Of a DNA stretch of 5,949 bases, positions 1 to 5,301 are shown in pieces. The DNA lies in contig CAAGDU010000185.1 of assembly GCA_900768725.1 (NCBI GenBank), positions 1 through 5,949 on the forward strand. Reading direction: 5' to 3'. Numbering within the stretch: position 1 is the stretch's first letter; each line of letters begins with the position of its first letter. The DNA is from Bacteroidales bacterium. GTDB lineage: Bacteria; Bacteroidota; Bacteroidia; Bacteroidales; Paludibacteraceae. The notes beneath the pieces are model-generated. The model was not told the origin of the DNA and ran no database searches. It saw only the letters and a program-made list of their open reading frames with translations. Position numbers and translations under genes: made by a program.

Positions 1-723
1 ATGGTCTATTCCGACTACCGCTACAACCGCGGCAACGCCTTCCAGACTTTCTACGACGCACTCTCGACCATGCGCGAGGCGATAGGGCACGACATAACGA
101 TTGCGGGCAGTTGCGCCACAGGCTATGGCGAGAACTTGCTCAAGACGGCGTTCAACCTCGACCACGGTATCGTGGAGACGATGGCACATTTCCTTGCTGC
201 CAAGCACCTCTGCCCGCAGGTGAGTTTCGTGTTGGACATCGGAGGGCAGGACATGAAAGCCATCTTCGTGGAGAACGGCTCCATACAGCGCATAGAGATT
301 AACGAAGCCTGCTCCTCCGGTTGCGGCTCGTTCCTGATGACCTTCGCACAGCAGTTGGGCTACACCGTGGAGCAGTTCGCAGAGAAAGCCCTCTTCGCCG
401 CGCACCCCTACGACCTCGGCACACGCTGCACGGTCTTCATGAACAGCAAGGTGAAGCAGGCGATGCGCGAGGGTGCCGCCATAGAGGACATTGCCGCCGG
501 CTTCAGTTACTCGGTCATCAAGAACTGTCTCTATAAGGTGCTTAAACTGCAAAGTGTCAGCGAGTTAGGCAAGCATATCGTCGTGCAGGGCGGCACCTTC
601 AAGAACCATTCCGTCGTCCGTGCGTTGGAGAAACTGACTGGCTGCCAAGTAACCTTCGCCCCCTGCCCCGAACTCATGGGCGCCTACGGCGCCGCACTCT
701 ATGCAAAAACAAGTAATAAGTAA
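1..723 (+). CDS. 2-hydroxyacyl-CoA dehydratase activase domain (BcrAD/BadFG type), 5'-truncated by the window
   Basis: This is the C-terminal part of an ASKHA-fold ATPase that uses ATP to drive low-potential electron transfer into a radical dehydratase or benzoyl-CoA reductase-like partner. Visible motifs are DIGGQD (residues 79-84), NEACSSGCG with C104, RCTVF with C143, QGGT (196-199) and GAYGAAL (227-233). The 39-residue spacing of C104 and C143 matches that of the two cysteines binding the inter-subunit [4Fe-4S] cluster in the HgdC family. The N-terminal phosphate loop (GxDxGSTT) expected about 25 residues before YSDYRYN is absent, so the ATG at position 1 is probably internal and the real gene starts upstream. 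The YSDYRYNRGNAFQTF segment resembles the second of the two activase domains in long fused proteins. The last residues, KTSNK, and the TAA stop are encoded by heptad repeats. The reading frame resumes at once and stays open into the gene at 838. The physiological substrate is unknown. Confidence 0.9.
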   Translation: MVYSDYRYNRGNAFQTFYDALSTMREAIGHDITIAGSCATGYGENLLKTAFNLDHGIVETMAHFLAAKHLCPQVSFVLDIGGQDMKAIFVENGSIQRIEINEACSSGCGSFLMTFAQQLGYTVEQFAEKALFAAHPYDLGTRCTVFMNSKVKQAMREGAAIEDIAAGFSYSVIKNCLYKVLKLQSVSELGKHIVVQGGTFKNHSVVRALEKLTGCQVTFAPCPELMGAYGAALYAKTSNK

Positions 724-751
724 TTCGCCCTACGGGCTGTAATAAGTAACC
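711..751 (+). repeat. Reverse-orientation heptads (AGTAATA) with a small hairpin, containing the activase stop codon
   Basis: AGTAATA (712-718) and AGTAATT (719-725) are followed by a short hairpin GCCC-TAC-GGGC (727-737) and then TGTAATA AGTAACC (738-751). The heptads are the reverse complement of the TATTACT units at 764-830. The 14 bases at 711-724 can pair perfectly with 772-785 or 779-792. The TAA stop at 721-723 lies inside this block. Read in this direction, the AGTAATA unit yields a stop codon in all three frames within 21 bases. Confidence 0.8.
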
Positions 752-763
752 TCTCACTGTGCA

Positions 764-837
764 TATTACCTATTACTTATTACTTATTACTTATTACGAA
801 AATATTACCTATTACTTATTACCTATTACTTATCCCC
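764..837 (+). repeat. TATTACT heptad array abutting the start of the 826-residue protein
   Basis: There are five heptads at 764-798 (TATTACC, three TATTACT, TATTACG), then AAAA (799-802), then four at 803-830 (TATTACC, TATTACT, TATTACC, TATTACT) and a degenerate TATCCCC (831-837) touching the ATG at 838. Because 7 is not divisible by 3, all frames read the same cycle of codons on the plus strand, and none is a stop. No Shine-Dalgarno sequence precedes the ATG. Confidence 0.9.
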
Positions 838-3318
838 ATGTTGCTCGATAATATCTTACAAGCCAACCAGTTTGAGGAGACGGTGGAGACCTGCCCGGGG
901 TGCGAGAACCATTGCCGTGTCCGTTGCTACCGTTTCCGTAATGGCAACCACTACTACTCTGGCAACAACTGCGAGCGGGTGTATGCCAATCAACACACTG
1001 CCACGCAGAAAGGCGCGAACATGATGCAGGAGAAATACCACCTCCTCTTCCACCGTCAATCCTCTGAGGGAAAGCCCACTATCGGCATCCCCCGCGCCTT
1101 GGGAATCTACGAGAACTACCCCTTTTGGCACACGCTCTTCACGCTCTGCGGCTTTCGCGTGGTGCTATCCGCTGCCTCCACCAACCGCCTCTACGAGAAG
1201 GGGATTCGCACCATCGTAGCAGACAACATCTGCTTCCCCGCCAAACTCATGCACGGGCATGTGATGGACCTGATAGGGAAGCAAGTGGACCGTATCTTCT
1301 ACCCGTGGGTGGTCTTCGAGCAGAAAGAGGACGCACAAGCCAAGAACTCCTTCAACTGCCCCATCGTGAGCGGCTACTCCGATGTGCTGAACAGCAGTAT
1401 CAACTCCGCCGCCACCGCGCACATCCCCTTGGACGCGCCCGCCATCTCCTTCAAGGAAGAATCTCTCTTGCGCCAAAGTCTGCACGACTATTTGGAGCCT
1501 TTCGGTATGTCTCGGGAGACGATAGACCACGCCATCACGCAGGCGTTGCAAGAGCAGCAACGCTACCTCGACACGCTGGAGCGACGCGCCTTGCAGATTC
1601 TGCGCGAGGCGGAGCAGGCAGGGCGCATGGTCATCCTGCTCGCCGCACGCCCCTACCATGTGGACCCGCTCATCCAGCACCGTATCGCTGAAGCCATTGC
1701 AGACATGGGCGTGGATGTCATCACCGAGAATGTCGCCACCCGCGAGGGGCAGGGCGTGTACAACGAACTGAACGCGCTCTGCCAGTGGGCGTACCCAAAC
1801 CGTATCTTCAAGGCGGCGTATTTCGTGGGCAAGCACACCTATCCGCGCCTGCACATGGTGGAACTCACCTCCTTCGGCTGCGGACCCGATGCGTTCATCT
1901 TGGACGAAGTGCGCCAAGTGCTACGCCGCTACCACAAGAACCTGACTATCTTGAAGATAGACGATGTGAACAACATCGGCAGCCTCCGTCTCCGCGTCCG
2001 CTCCCTGATAGAAAGCACTGTAGGACAACAACGTGGTCGAGCAGTGAAACGGTCGGACAGTGCAACGGTCGGACAGCAAAGCTGTCCCACCCCCATCACC
2101 ACCAAGCCTTTCCTGCCCGAGGACCGCAGGCGCACCATCATCGCGCCCTATTTCGCGGAGGGCTACACCGAGTTCATCCCCACCATCCTCGCCATGGCGG
2201 GCTACCATGTCGAGCCGCTGCCGATGGGCTGCCAAGCCGATGCCGAGGAGGGACTGAAAGACGCCAACAACGATATCTGCTATCCCGCTACCATCGTGAT
2301 TGGCAGCCTGTTGCGGGCACTCAAATCGGGCAAGTACGACCTGAGCAACACCGCCATCGCCATCACGCAGACGGGCGGACAATGCCGCGCCTCCAACTAC
2401 TATGCGCTCATCAAGAACGCCCTCGTGGCGGCAGGCTTTGCCGAGGTGCCGGTCATCTCCGTGGCGACAGGCGCGAGCATGGGCAACTTCCAGCCGGGCT
2501 TCGAGATACCGTGGCGCAAGTTAGCGCGCCCGACCATCGAGGCACTCTTCTACGCCGACGCGCTTGCCAAACTCTACTACCCTTCCGCGCCGCGGGAGAA
2601 AGTGCATGGCACTGCACGCAGGCTCTACGACCACTATATCGCCGCCGCGCAGCCTCTCCTCGCACAGCGGGATTACAAAGCGCTACACCGCCTCTTGACG
2701 GAAGCAGTGGAGGAGTTTAAGCAAGCCATCGACCTGCACAAGCAAGTGCCGCGCGTGGGGCTGGTAGGAGAAATCTACGTCAAGTACAACGCTTTCAGCA
2801 ATCTCTCTGTCGTTCAGTGGCTTATCGACCGCGGTGTGGAGGTAGTGCCGCCTGCGTTGTCGGGTTTCTTCTCCACCACCTTCCCCAATGCGCACATCAA
2901 CCGCAAGTACCACATCAAGTCCATGCACACGCCGCTGTGGGTCATGTCGCTGGGGCACAAGGTGCTGATGCGGGTGGCGAAGCAGTACGACACGCTATGC
3001 GCGGACTTCCCCTTCTATCGCTACTTTGAGGACATCTTCACGATTAGCCGCCTCTCGGAGCAGGTCATCCATCCCGCGGCGGACTTCGGCGAAGGCTGGT
3101 TCCTGTCCGGGGAGATTTGTGCGCTGGCGGAGTCGGGTGTGGAGAAAGTGGTGTCGGTGCAGCCCTTCGGCTGTATCGCTAACCATATCATCTCCAAGGG
3201 AATAGAGAAACGAATCAAGCATACCTACCCGCGTCTGTCGATCCTCTTCCTCGACTTCGACGCAGGCACCTCCGCCGCCAACATCTACAACCGCCTCCAC
3301 TTCCTCCTCGAAAACTGA
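838..3318 (+). CDS. Acyl-CoA dehydratase activase-related / 2-hydroxyacyl-CoA dehydratase-like protein (DUF2229 region plus dehydratase-like half)
   Basis: This 826-residue protein corresponds to the C-terminal portion of very long activase-dehydratase fusions. It starts with CPGCENHC and NNCE (C19, C22, C26, C45), a probable metal or Fe-S binding knot. A DUF2229-like region follows, with GIPRALGIYENYPFW (about 83-97), DNICFPAK (130-137), ARPYH (270-274) and FGCGPDAF (346-353). Residues 394-418 are a linker encoded by a tandem repeat. The C-terminal half resembles HgdB/HgdC-type dehydratase subunits, with DICYPA (C481), QTGGQCR (C516), GEIYVKYNAF (from 644) and QPFGCIANH (C779). It ends LDFDAGTSAANIYNRL, typical of the family. 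The conserved cysteines probably carry [4Fe-4S] clusters. The ATG at 838 is the first start codon after the repeats. No ribosome binding site is visible, and the frame is open back to the TAA at 721, so initiation here is inferred. A double-cubane-cluster-type reductase is an alternative function. The substrate cannot be told. Confidence 0.85.
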   Translation: MLLDNILQANQFEETVETCPGCENHCRVRCYRFRNGNHYYSGNNCERVYANQHTATQKGANMMQEKYHLLFHRQSSEGKPTIGIPRALGIYENYPFWHTLFTLCGFRVVLSAASTNRLYEKGIRTIVADNICFPAKLMHGHVMDLIGKQVDRIFYPWVVFEQKEDAQAKNSFNCPIVSGYSDVLNSSINSAATAHIPLDAPAISFKEESLLRQSLHDYLEPFGMSRETIDHAITQALQEQQRYLDTLERRALQILREAEQAGRMVILLAARPYHVDPLIQHRIAEAIADMGVDVITENVATREGQGVYNELNALCQWAYPNRIFKAAYFVGKHTYPRLHMVELTSFGCGPDAFILDEVRQVLRRYHKNLTILKIDDVNNIGSLRLRVRSLIESTVGQQRGRAVKRSDSATVGQQSCPTPITTKPFLPEDRRRTIIAPYFAEGYTEFIPTILAMAGYHVEPLPMGCQADAEEGLKDANNDICYPATIVIGSLLRALKSGKYDLSNTAIAITQTGGQCRASNYYALIKNALVAAGFAEVPVISVATGASMGNFQPGFEIPWRKLARPTIEALFYADALAKLYYPSAPREKVHGTARRLYDHYIAAAQPLLAQRDYKALHRLLTEAVEEFKQAIDLHKQVPRVGLVGEIYVKYNAFSNLSVVQWLIDRGVEVVPPALSGFFSTTFPNAHINRKYHIKSMHTPLWVMSLGHKVLMRVAKQYDTLCADFPFYRYFEDIFTISRLSEQVIHPAADFGEGWFLSGEICALAESGVEKVVSVQPFGCIANHIISKGIEKRIKHTYPRLSILFLDFDAGTSAANIYNRLHFLLEN
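2020..2083 (+). repeat. Four tandem 16-bp units within the linker of the dehydratase-like protein
   Basis: The units begin at 2020, 2036, 2052 and 2068. The second and third match at 13 of 16 bases, and the fourth matches the first at 11 of 16. A 13-base core, AACGGTCGGACAG, occurs exactly at 2048-2060 and 2064-2076. Three units equal 48 bases, so the peptide TVGQQ recurs exactly 16 residues apart (394-398 and 410-414). The array lies between the two halves of the protein, where added residues are likely tolerated. Confidence 0.85.
2067..2091 (+). repeat. Inverted repeat (hairpin) at the end of the 16-bp array
   Basis: GGACAGC (2071-2077), loop AAA (2078-2080) and GCTGTCC (2081-2087) form a perfect 7-bp stem. 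Across a single C/C mismatch (2070/2088) it extends by GGT (2067-2069) and ACC (2089-2091), for 10 paired positions. It lies inside a coding region without a T-run, so a terminator is unlikely. It looks like the terminal part of a mobile small repeat. Confidence 0.75.
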
Positions 3319-3332
3319 TACCGTGAACATGC

Positions 3333-3374
3333 AATTTTCGTGTAAGGACTTTTTAACATATAATTATCGTGTAA
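3333..3374 (+). repeat. Direct repeat AATTnTCGTGTAA upstream of tetR
   Basis: AATTTTCGTGTAA (3333-3345) and AATTATCGTGTAA (3362-3374) match at 12 of 13 bases with a 29-bp offset. They lie in the AT-rich spacer between the dehydratase-like gene and tetR. They could be protein binding sites, but nothing shows which protein. The second copy overlaps the left arm of the large inverted repeat. Confidence 0.45.
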
Positions 3375-3431
3375 TTATTCATATAATTTTTTCATAGCAA
3401 AATTAATGGTTAATTATATGATAATTACATG
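3368..3431 (+). repeat. Large AT-rich inverted repeat in the spacer before tetR
   Basis: The left arm 3368-3388 and right arm 3412-3431 are reverse complements apart from one bulged T and one position that would be a G-U wobble in RNA, giving about 20 paired positions around a 23-base loop (3389-3411). The core CATATAATT also occurs as a direct copy at 3357-3365. The arm composition and the distance after the stop at 3318 would fit a transcript 3' hairpin, a cruciform or a regulator target. It lacks the GC-rich stem of a classical intrinsic terminator. Confidence 0.65.
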
Positions 3432-3462
3432 TTTAGAAAATAATGAATAATTTTTGGAAATA

Positions 3463-3494
3463 TTTGTTCAAAATAAAGTTTTAGGATATTTTTG
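3463..3494 (+). promoter_or_regulatory. Bacteroidetes-type promoter for tetR
   Basis: TTTG at 3463-3466 (-33 element) and TATTTTTG at 3487-3494 (fits TAnnTTTG, the -7 element) are separated by 20 bp, the spacing of the Bacteroides housekeeping sigma promoter. Transcription would begin near 3500, leaving a leader of about 20 bases before the ATG at 3522. The 120 bases at 3361-3480 have only 19 G/C. An imperfect dyad, TTGGAAATATTTGTTCAA (12 of 18 positions symmetric), overlaps the -33 element and could be a TetR-type operator, which is weak evidence. Confidence 0.6.
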
Positions 3495-3521
3495 TAAGTA
3501 TTATTGTTAGTTTTTGTGTAA

Positions 3522-4145
3522 ATGAATATGACCCAGACTTCCATGGAAAGCCGCATTCTCGAAGCGGCAAAAACACTCTTCTTTCAGAACGGCTTTGCAG
3601 CCACTTCCACTACGGATATTGCTCGCCTTGCAGGCTGCAACCAAGCCCTTGTGCACTACTATTTCCGCACCAAGGAGAAACTCTTTGCGGGTATCTTCAT
3701 GGAGCAGACAGGGCGCGCGATGGAGGTCATCAACGCCTCCTTGCAGAGCGATGCGCCTTTCGAGCAGCAGATACGCAACTGCGTGTCGCTCTATTTCGAC
3801 ACGCTCTTGCAGTCGCCAAATCTGCCGTATTTCGTGATGAACGAACTTATCCACAACCCCTCGCGGCGCGCCGCTATCTTGGAGATAGTGCAGCATAATC
3901 CGCAGTATGTCTTTACGTATCAGCGTTTTGCCAATCTTGTGCAGCGCGAAATAGACAAGGGATGTATCATTTCGATACATCCCCAAGACTTGCTTTTGCA
4001 TATTGCTTCGCTGACTATCTTTACTTTCCTCTCGCTGCCGATGTACGAAGAATTGTTCCACCCCACTGCCGAAGAAAAACTCGCTTACCTCACCCGCCGC
4101 AAAGAGGAGACCATCCGCCTTATCCTACAAGGCATCAGACCCTGA
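3522..4145 (+). CDS. TetR/AcrR-family transcriptional regulator
   Basis: This 207-residue protein has the usual TetR length. The N-terminal DNA-binding domain spans about residues 9-55, with ILEAAKTLFFQNGFAATST for helix 1 and the turn, then a helix-turn-helix at about 31-50 (TTDIARLAGCNQALVHYYFR) and the typical KEKLF that follows. The rest is the variable, mostly helical ligand-binding and dimerisation domain, which gives no ligand. ATG codons at 3522, 3528 and 3543 are all possible starts. 3522 fits the short leader expected from the promoter, but 3528 is nearly as good. The gene follows the dehydratase-like gene on the same strand after a 203-bp spacer, so it has its own promoter. Autoregulation and control of the dehydratase cluster are both reasonable inferences from position. 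A perfect 10-bp inverted repeat lies within the coding sequence at 3959-3983. Confidence 0.9.
   Translation: MNMTQTSMESRILEAAKTLFFQNGFAATSTTDIARLAGCNQALVHYYFRTKEKLFAGIFMEQTGRAMEVINASLQSDAPFEQQIRNCVSLYFDTLLQSPNLPYFVMNELIHNPSRRAAILEIVQHNPQYVFTYQRFANLVQREIDKGCIISIHPQDLLLHIASLTIFTFLSLPMYEELFHPTAEEKLAYLTRRKEETIRLILQGIRP
3959..3983 (+). repeat. Perfect 10-bp inverted repeat inside tetR
   Basis: GGGATGTATC (3959-3968) and GATACATCCC (3974-3983) are exact reverse complements around the 5-base loop ATTTC. The region encodes GCIISIHP in the ligand-binding domain. A stem this long in coding DNA may affect the mRNA, bind a regulator, or be chance. Confidence 0.8.
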
Positions 4146-4156
4146 AACATATTTAT

Positions 4157-4171
4157 CCCGACATAGTCGGG
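4157..4171. terminator. Hairpin between the convergent tetR and sufE genes, possible bidirectional terminator
   Basis: CCCGAC (4157-4162), loop ATA and GTCGGG (4166-4171) form a perfect 6-bp GC-rich stem, 11 bases after the tetR stop (4143-4145) and 41 bases beyond the sufE stop (4213-4215, minus strand). The location between converging genes suggests termination. Neither strand carries a clear T-run after the stem, so the assignment is tentative. Confidence 0.45.
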
Positions 4172-4206
4172 GAAACTTGAAACTTGAAACCTGCAACTTG
4201 CAGTCT
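4172..4206. repeat. GAAACTT heptad array with a CTGCAA-c-TTGCAG palindrome
   Basis: Five consecutive 7-base units follow the hairpin: GAAACTT (4172), GAAACTT (4179), GAAACCT (4186), GCAACTT (4193) and a degenerate GCAGTCT (4200-4206). CTGCAA (4191-4196) and TTGCAG (4198-4203) form a near-perfect palindrome around C4197. The array fills most of the 67-bp gap between tetR and sufE. Confidence 0.8.
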
Positions 4207-4212
4207 GCCCCA

Positions 4213-4638
4213 TTACTTCCCCATGGCTTGGAAAGCGATGGCGTAGTCGCGCATCTGCTTGAGCATGGCAACGAGGCCGTTGCTGCGGGTGGGGGAGAGG
4301 TGCTCGCGGAGACTGATGCGGTCGATGAAGTAGAGGTCTGCATCCACTATCTCTTTCGCCGTATGCCCGCTTAGCACGTGGATGAGTAGCGCCACGATGC
4401 CTTTTACTAAGATGGCATCCGAGTCGCCTTGGTAGATAATCTTGCCGTCTTCCACGCGGGCAGTGAACCATACTTTCGACTGGCAGCCGTCTATCAAGTT
4501 CTGCTCCGTGCGGGCTTCTTCGGGAAACGGCTCCAGCCCGTTGCCGTAATCAATCAGCAGCGAATAGCGATCCATCCAATCGTCAAAACTGCTGAACTCT
4601 TCGATAATATCGTCTTGTATGTCGTTGATAGTCATCAT
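4213..4638 (-). CDS. sufE: SufE, cysteine desulfurase sulfur-acceptor protein
   Basis: This 141-residue protein matches SufE in length and sequence. SufE takes persulfide sulfur from the cysteine desulfurase SufS and passes it to the SufBCD scaffold for Fe-S cluster assembly in the cytoplasm. The signature is LIDGCQSKVWF with the sulfur-accepting cysteine at C52, followed by GDSDAILVKGIVALLIHVLSG and a C-terminal LSPTRSNGLVAMLKQM, both typical of the family. The start is ATG at 4638, with a second ATG directly after it. The weak ribosome binding site AAGG lies about 4 bases upstream. The gene follows aroK by 33 bp, a gap filled by a nonamer array, and is probably cotranscribed. No other suf genes are in the window. 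The Fe-S-rich dehydratase system nearby would be a client of Fe-S assembly, but it lies on the other strand, so the link is only circumstantial. Confidence 0.95.
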   Translation of the reverse strand: MMTINDIQDDIIEEFSSFDDWMDRYSLLIDYGNGLEPFPEEARTEQNLIDGCQSKVWFTARVEDGKIIYQGDSDAILVKGIVALLIHVLSGHTAKEIVDADLYFIDRISLREHLSPTRSNGLVAMLKQMRDYAIAFQAMGK

Positions 4639-4645
4639 ACCTTAT

Positions 4646-4699
4646 TTCGTTGTTTTCGTAGATTTCGTTGGTTACGTAGTTTTCGTAGATTTTGTTATT
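4646..4699. repeat. Nonamer array (TTCGTAGAT type) between aroK and sufE, overlapping the aroK 3' end
   Basis: Six consecutive 9-base units on the plus strand are TTCGTTGTT, TTCGTAGAT, TTCGTTGGT, TACGTAGTT, TTCGTAGAT and TTTGTTATT (4646-4699). The period of 9 equals three codons, so the last AroK residues read as a quasi-repeat, TKS-TKT-T, and the TAA stop (4674-4672) arises from a variant unit. A longer copy, GTTTTCGTAGATTT, recurs 27 bp apart (4652 and 4679). Confidence 0.8.
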
Positions 4700-5232
4700 A
4701 GTTCGTATAGGAGTTGCGCTAAGTGCTCATCATCTTCTTCGGCGATGGTGTCGCCCACAGGTGCATCTACCACATAGTCGGCTCGCAGGTAGTAGGGCTC
4801 GCGGGCTTCTAAGTGCGGTGTTATGAAAGCGAGCAACTCCTCTTCTGTATGCCCCTGCAAGACGGGGCGAAGGGATAAATCAGTGAGCATCAATCGCTTA
4901 GCCAAATGCTTTGGCTGCCAACGGAGGTAGATACTGGTGCCTAACTCTTTGAGACATTCCATGTTGTCTTCCCAGCAGGGGTAGCCGCCGCCCGTGGCGT
5001 AAATCACATGCTCGTAGGGCAACTCCGCCAAGTCCTCCACTACGTACTTCTCCTTATGGCGAAAGTCCTCCATACCGAATTGTCGGATATAGTCGGCAGT
5101 GGAATAGCCGTGTATCTCGTGGAAAGCGTTGTCCAAATCCACGAAATACCAACCCAACTTATCCGCCAGCAACTTACCCGCCGTGGTCTTTCCGGCACCC
5201 ATATAACCAATTAAATAGATAGGAAATTCCAT
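4672..5232 (-). CDS. aroK: Shikimate kinase
   Basis: This 186-residue protein phosphorylates shikimate to shikimate 3-phosphate in the chorismate pathway. It shows the Walker A loop GYMGAGKTT (9-17), the shikimate/Mg site FVDLD (D32, D34), R58 in FGMEDFRHKE for substrate carboxylate binding, ATGGG (79-83), the lid RPVL (122-125), and the C-terminal REPYYLRAD (from 144). PCWEDNM after the GGG motif and the LQG segment after the lid are typical of Bacteroidetes enzymes. The start is ATG at 5232, six codons before the Walker strand, as usual. A degenerate promoter-like GATTTTTG (5255-5248) lies just upstream but has no matching -33 element. The final residues, about TKSTKTT, and the stop are encoded by the 9-bp repeat array and probably add nothing to the enzyme. 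It lies between the small secreted protein and sufE on the same strand, in a likely operon. Confidence 0.95.
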   Translation of the reverse strand: MEFPIYLIGYMGAGKTTAGKLLADKLGWYFVDLDNAFHEIHGYSTADYIRQFGMEDFRHKEKYVVEDLAELPYEHVIYATGGGYPCWEDNMECLKELGTSIYLRWQPKHLAKRLMLTDLSLRPVLQGHTEEELLAFITPHLEAREPYYLRADYVVDAPVGDTIAEEDDEHLAQLLYELITKSTKTT

Positions 5233-5266
5233 AAATTCAGCGAATTACAAAAATCCTGTAGTCCAT

Positions 5267-5301
5267 CCTAATTCCTAATTCCCAATTCCTAATTCCTAAT
5301 T
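5267..5301. repeat. CCTAATT heptad array overlapping the stop codon of the small secreted protein
   Basis: Five exact 7-base units lie at 5267-5301: CCTAATT, CCTAATT, CCCAATT, CCTAATT, CCTAATT. The minus-strand unit AATTAGG supplies the TAG stop (5298-5296) and the terminal Asn codon of the upstream gene. Read repeatedly on either strand, the unit gives a stop in every frame. The array occupies over half of the 63-bp gap before aroK. Confidence 0.9.

Noticed and set aside
679..693. GGCGCC-TAC-GGCGCC hairpin at the end of the activase domain
   Set aside because: It encodes the conserved GAYGA motif of the family, so the symmetry follows from protein constraint.
764..837. CRISPR array
   Set aside because: The units are 7 bases and directly adjacent, with no spacers, and there are no cas genes.
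1165..1917. Long open frame on the minus strand opposite the dehydratase-like gene
   Set aside because: The composition is low-complexity and the translation has no family resemblance. It is antisense to a clearly conserved gene and is the expected shadow of GC-rich codons.
1785..2720. Long plus-strand open frame in another frame within the dehydratase-like gene
   Set aside because: The product is rich in Arg, His and Pro without recognisable motifs, and it lies wholly inside conserved coding sequence.
5248..5255. Separate aroK promoter with GATTTTTG as the -7 element
   Set aside because: The first base deviates from TAnnTTTG and no TTTG lies at the right distance upstream; cotranscription with ispF is simpler.
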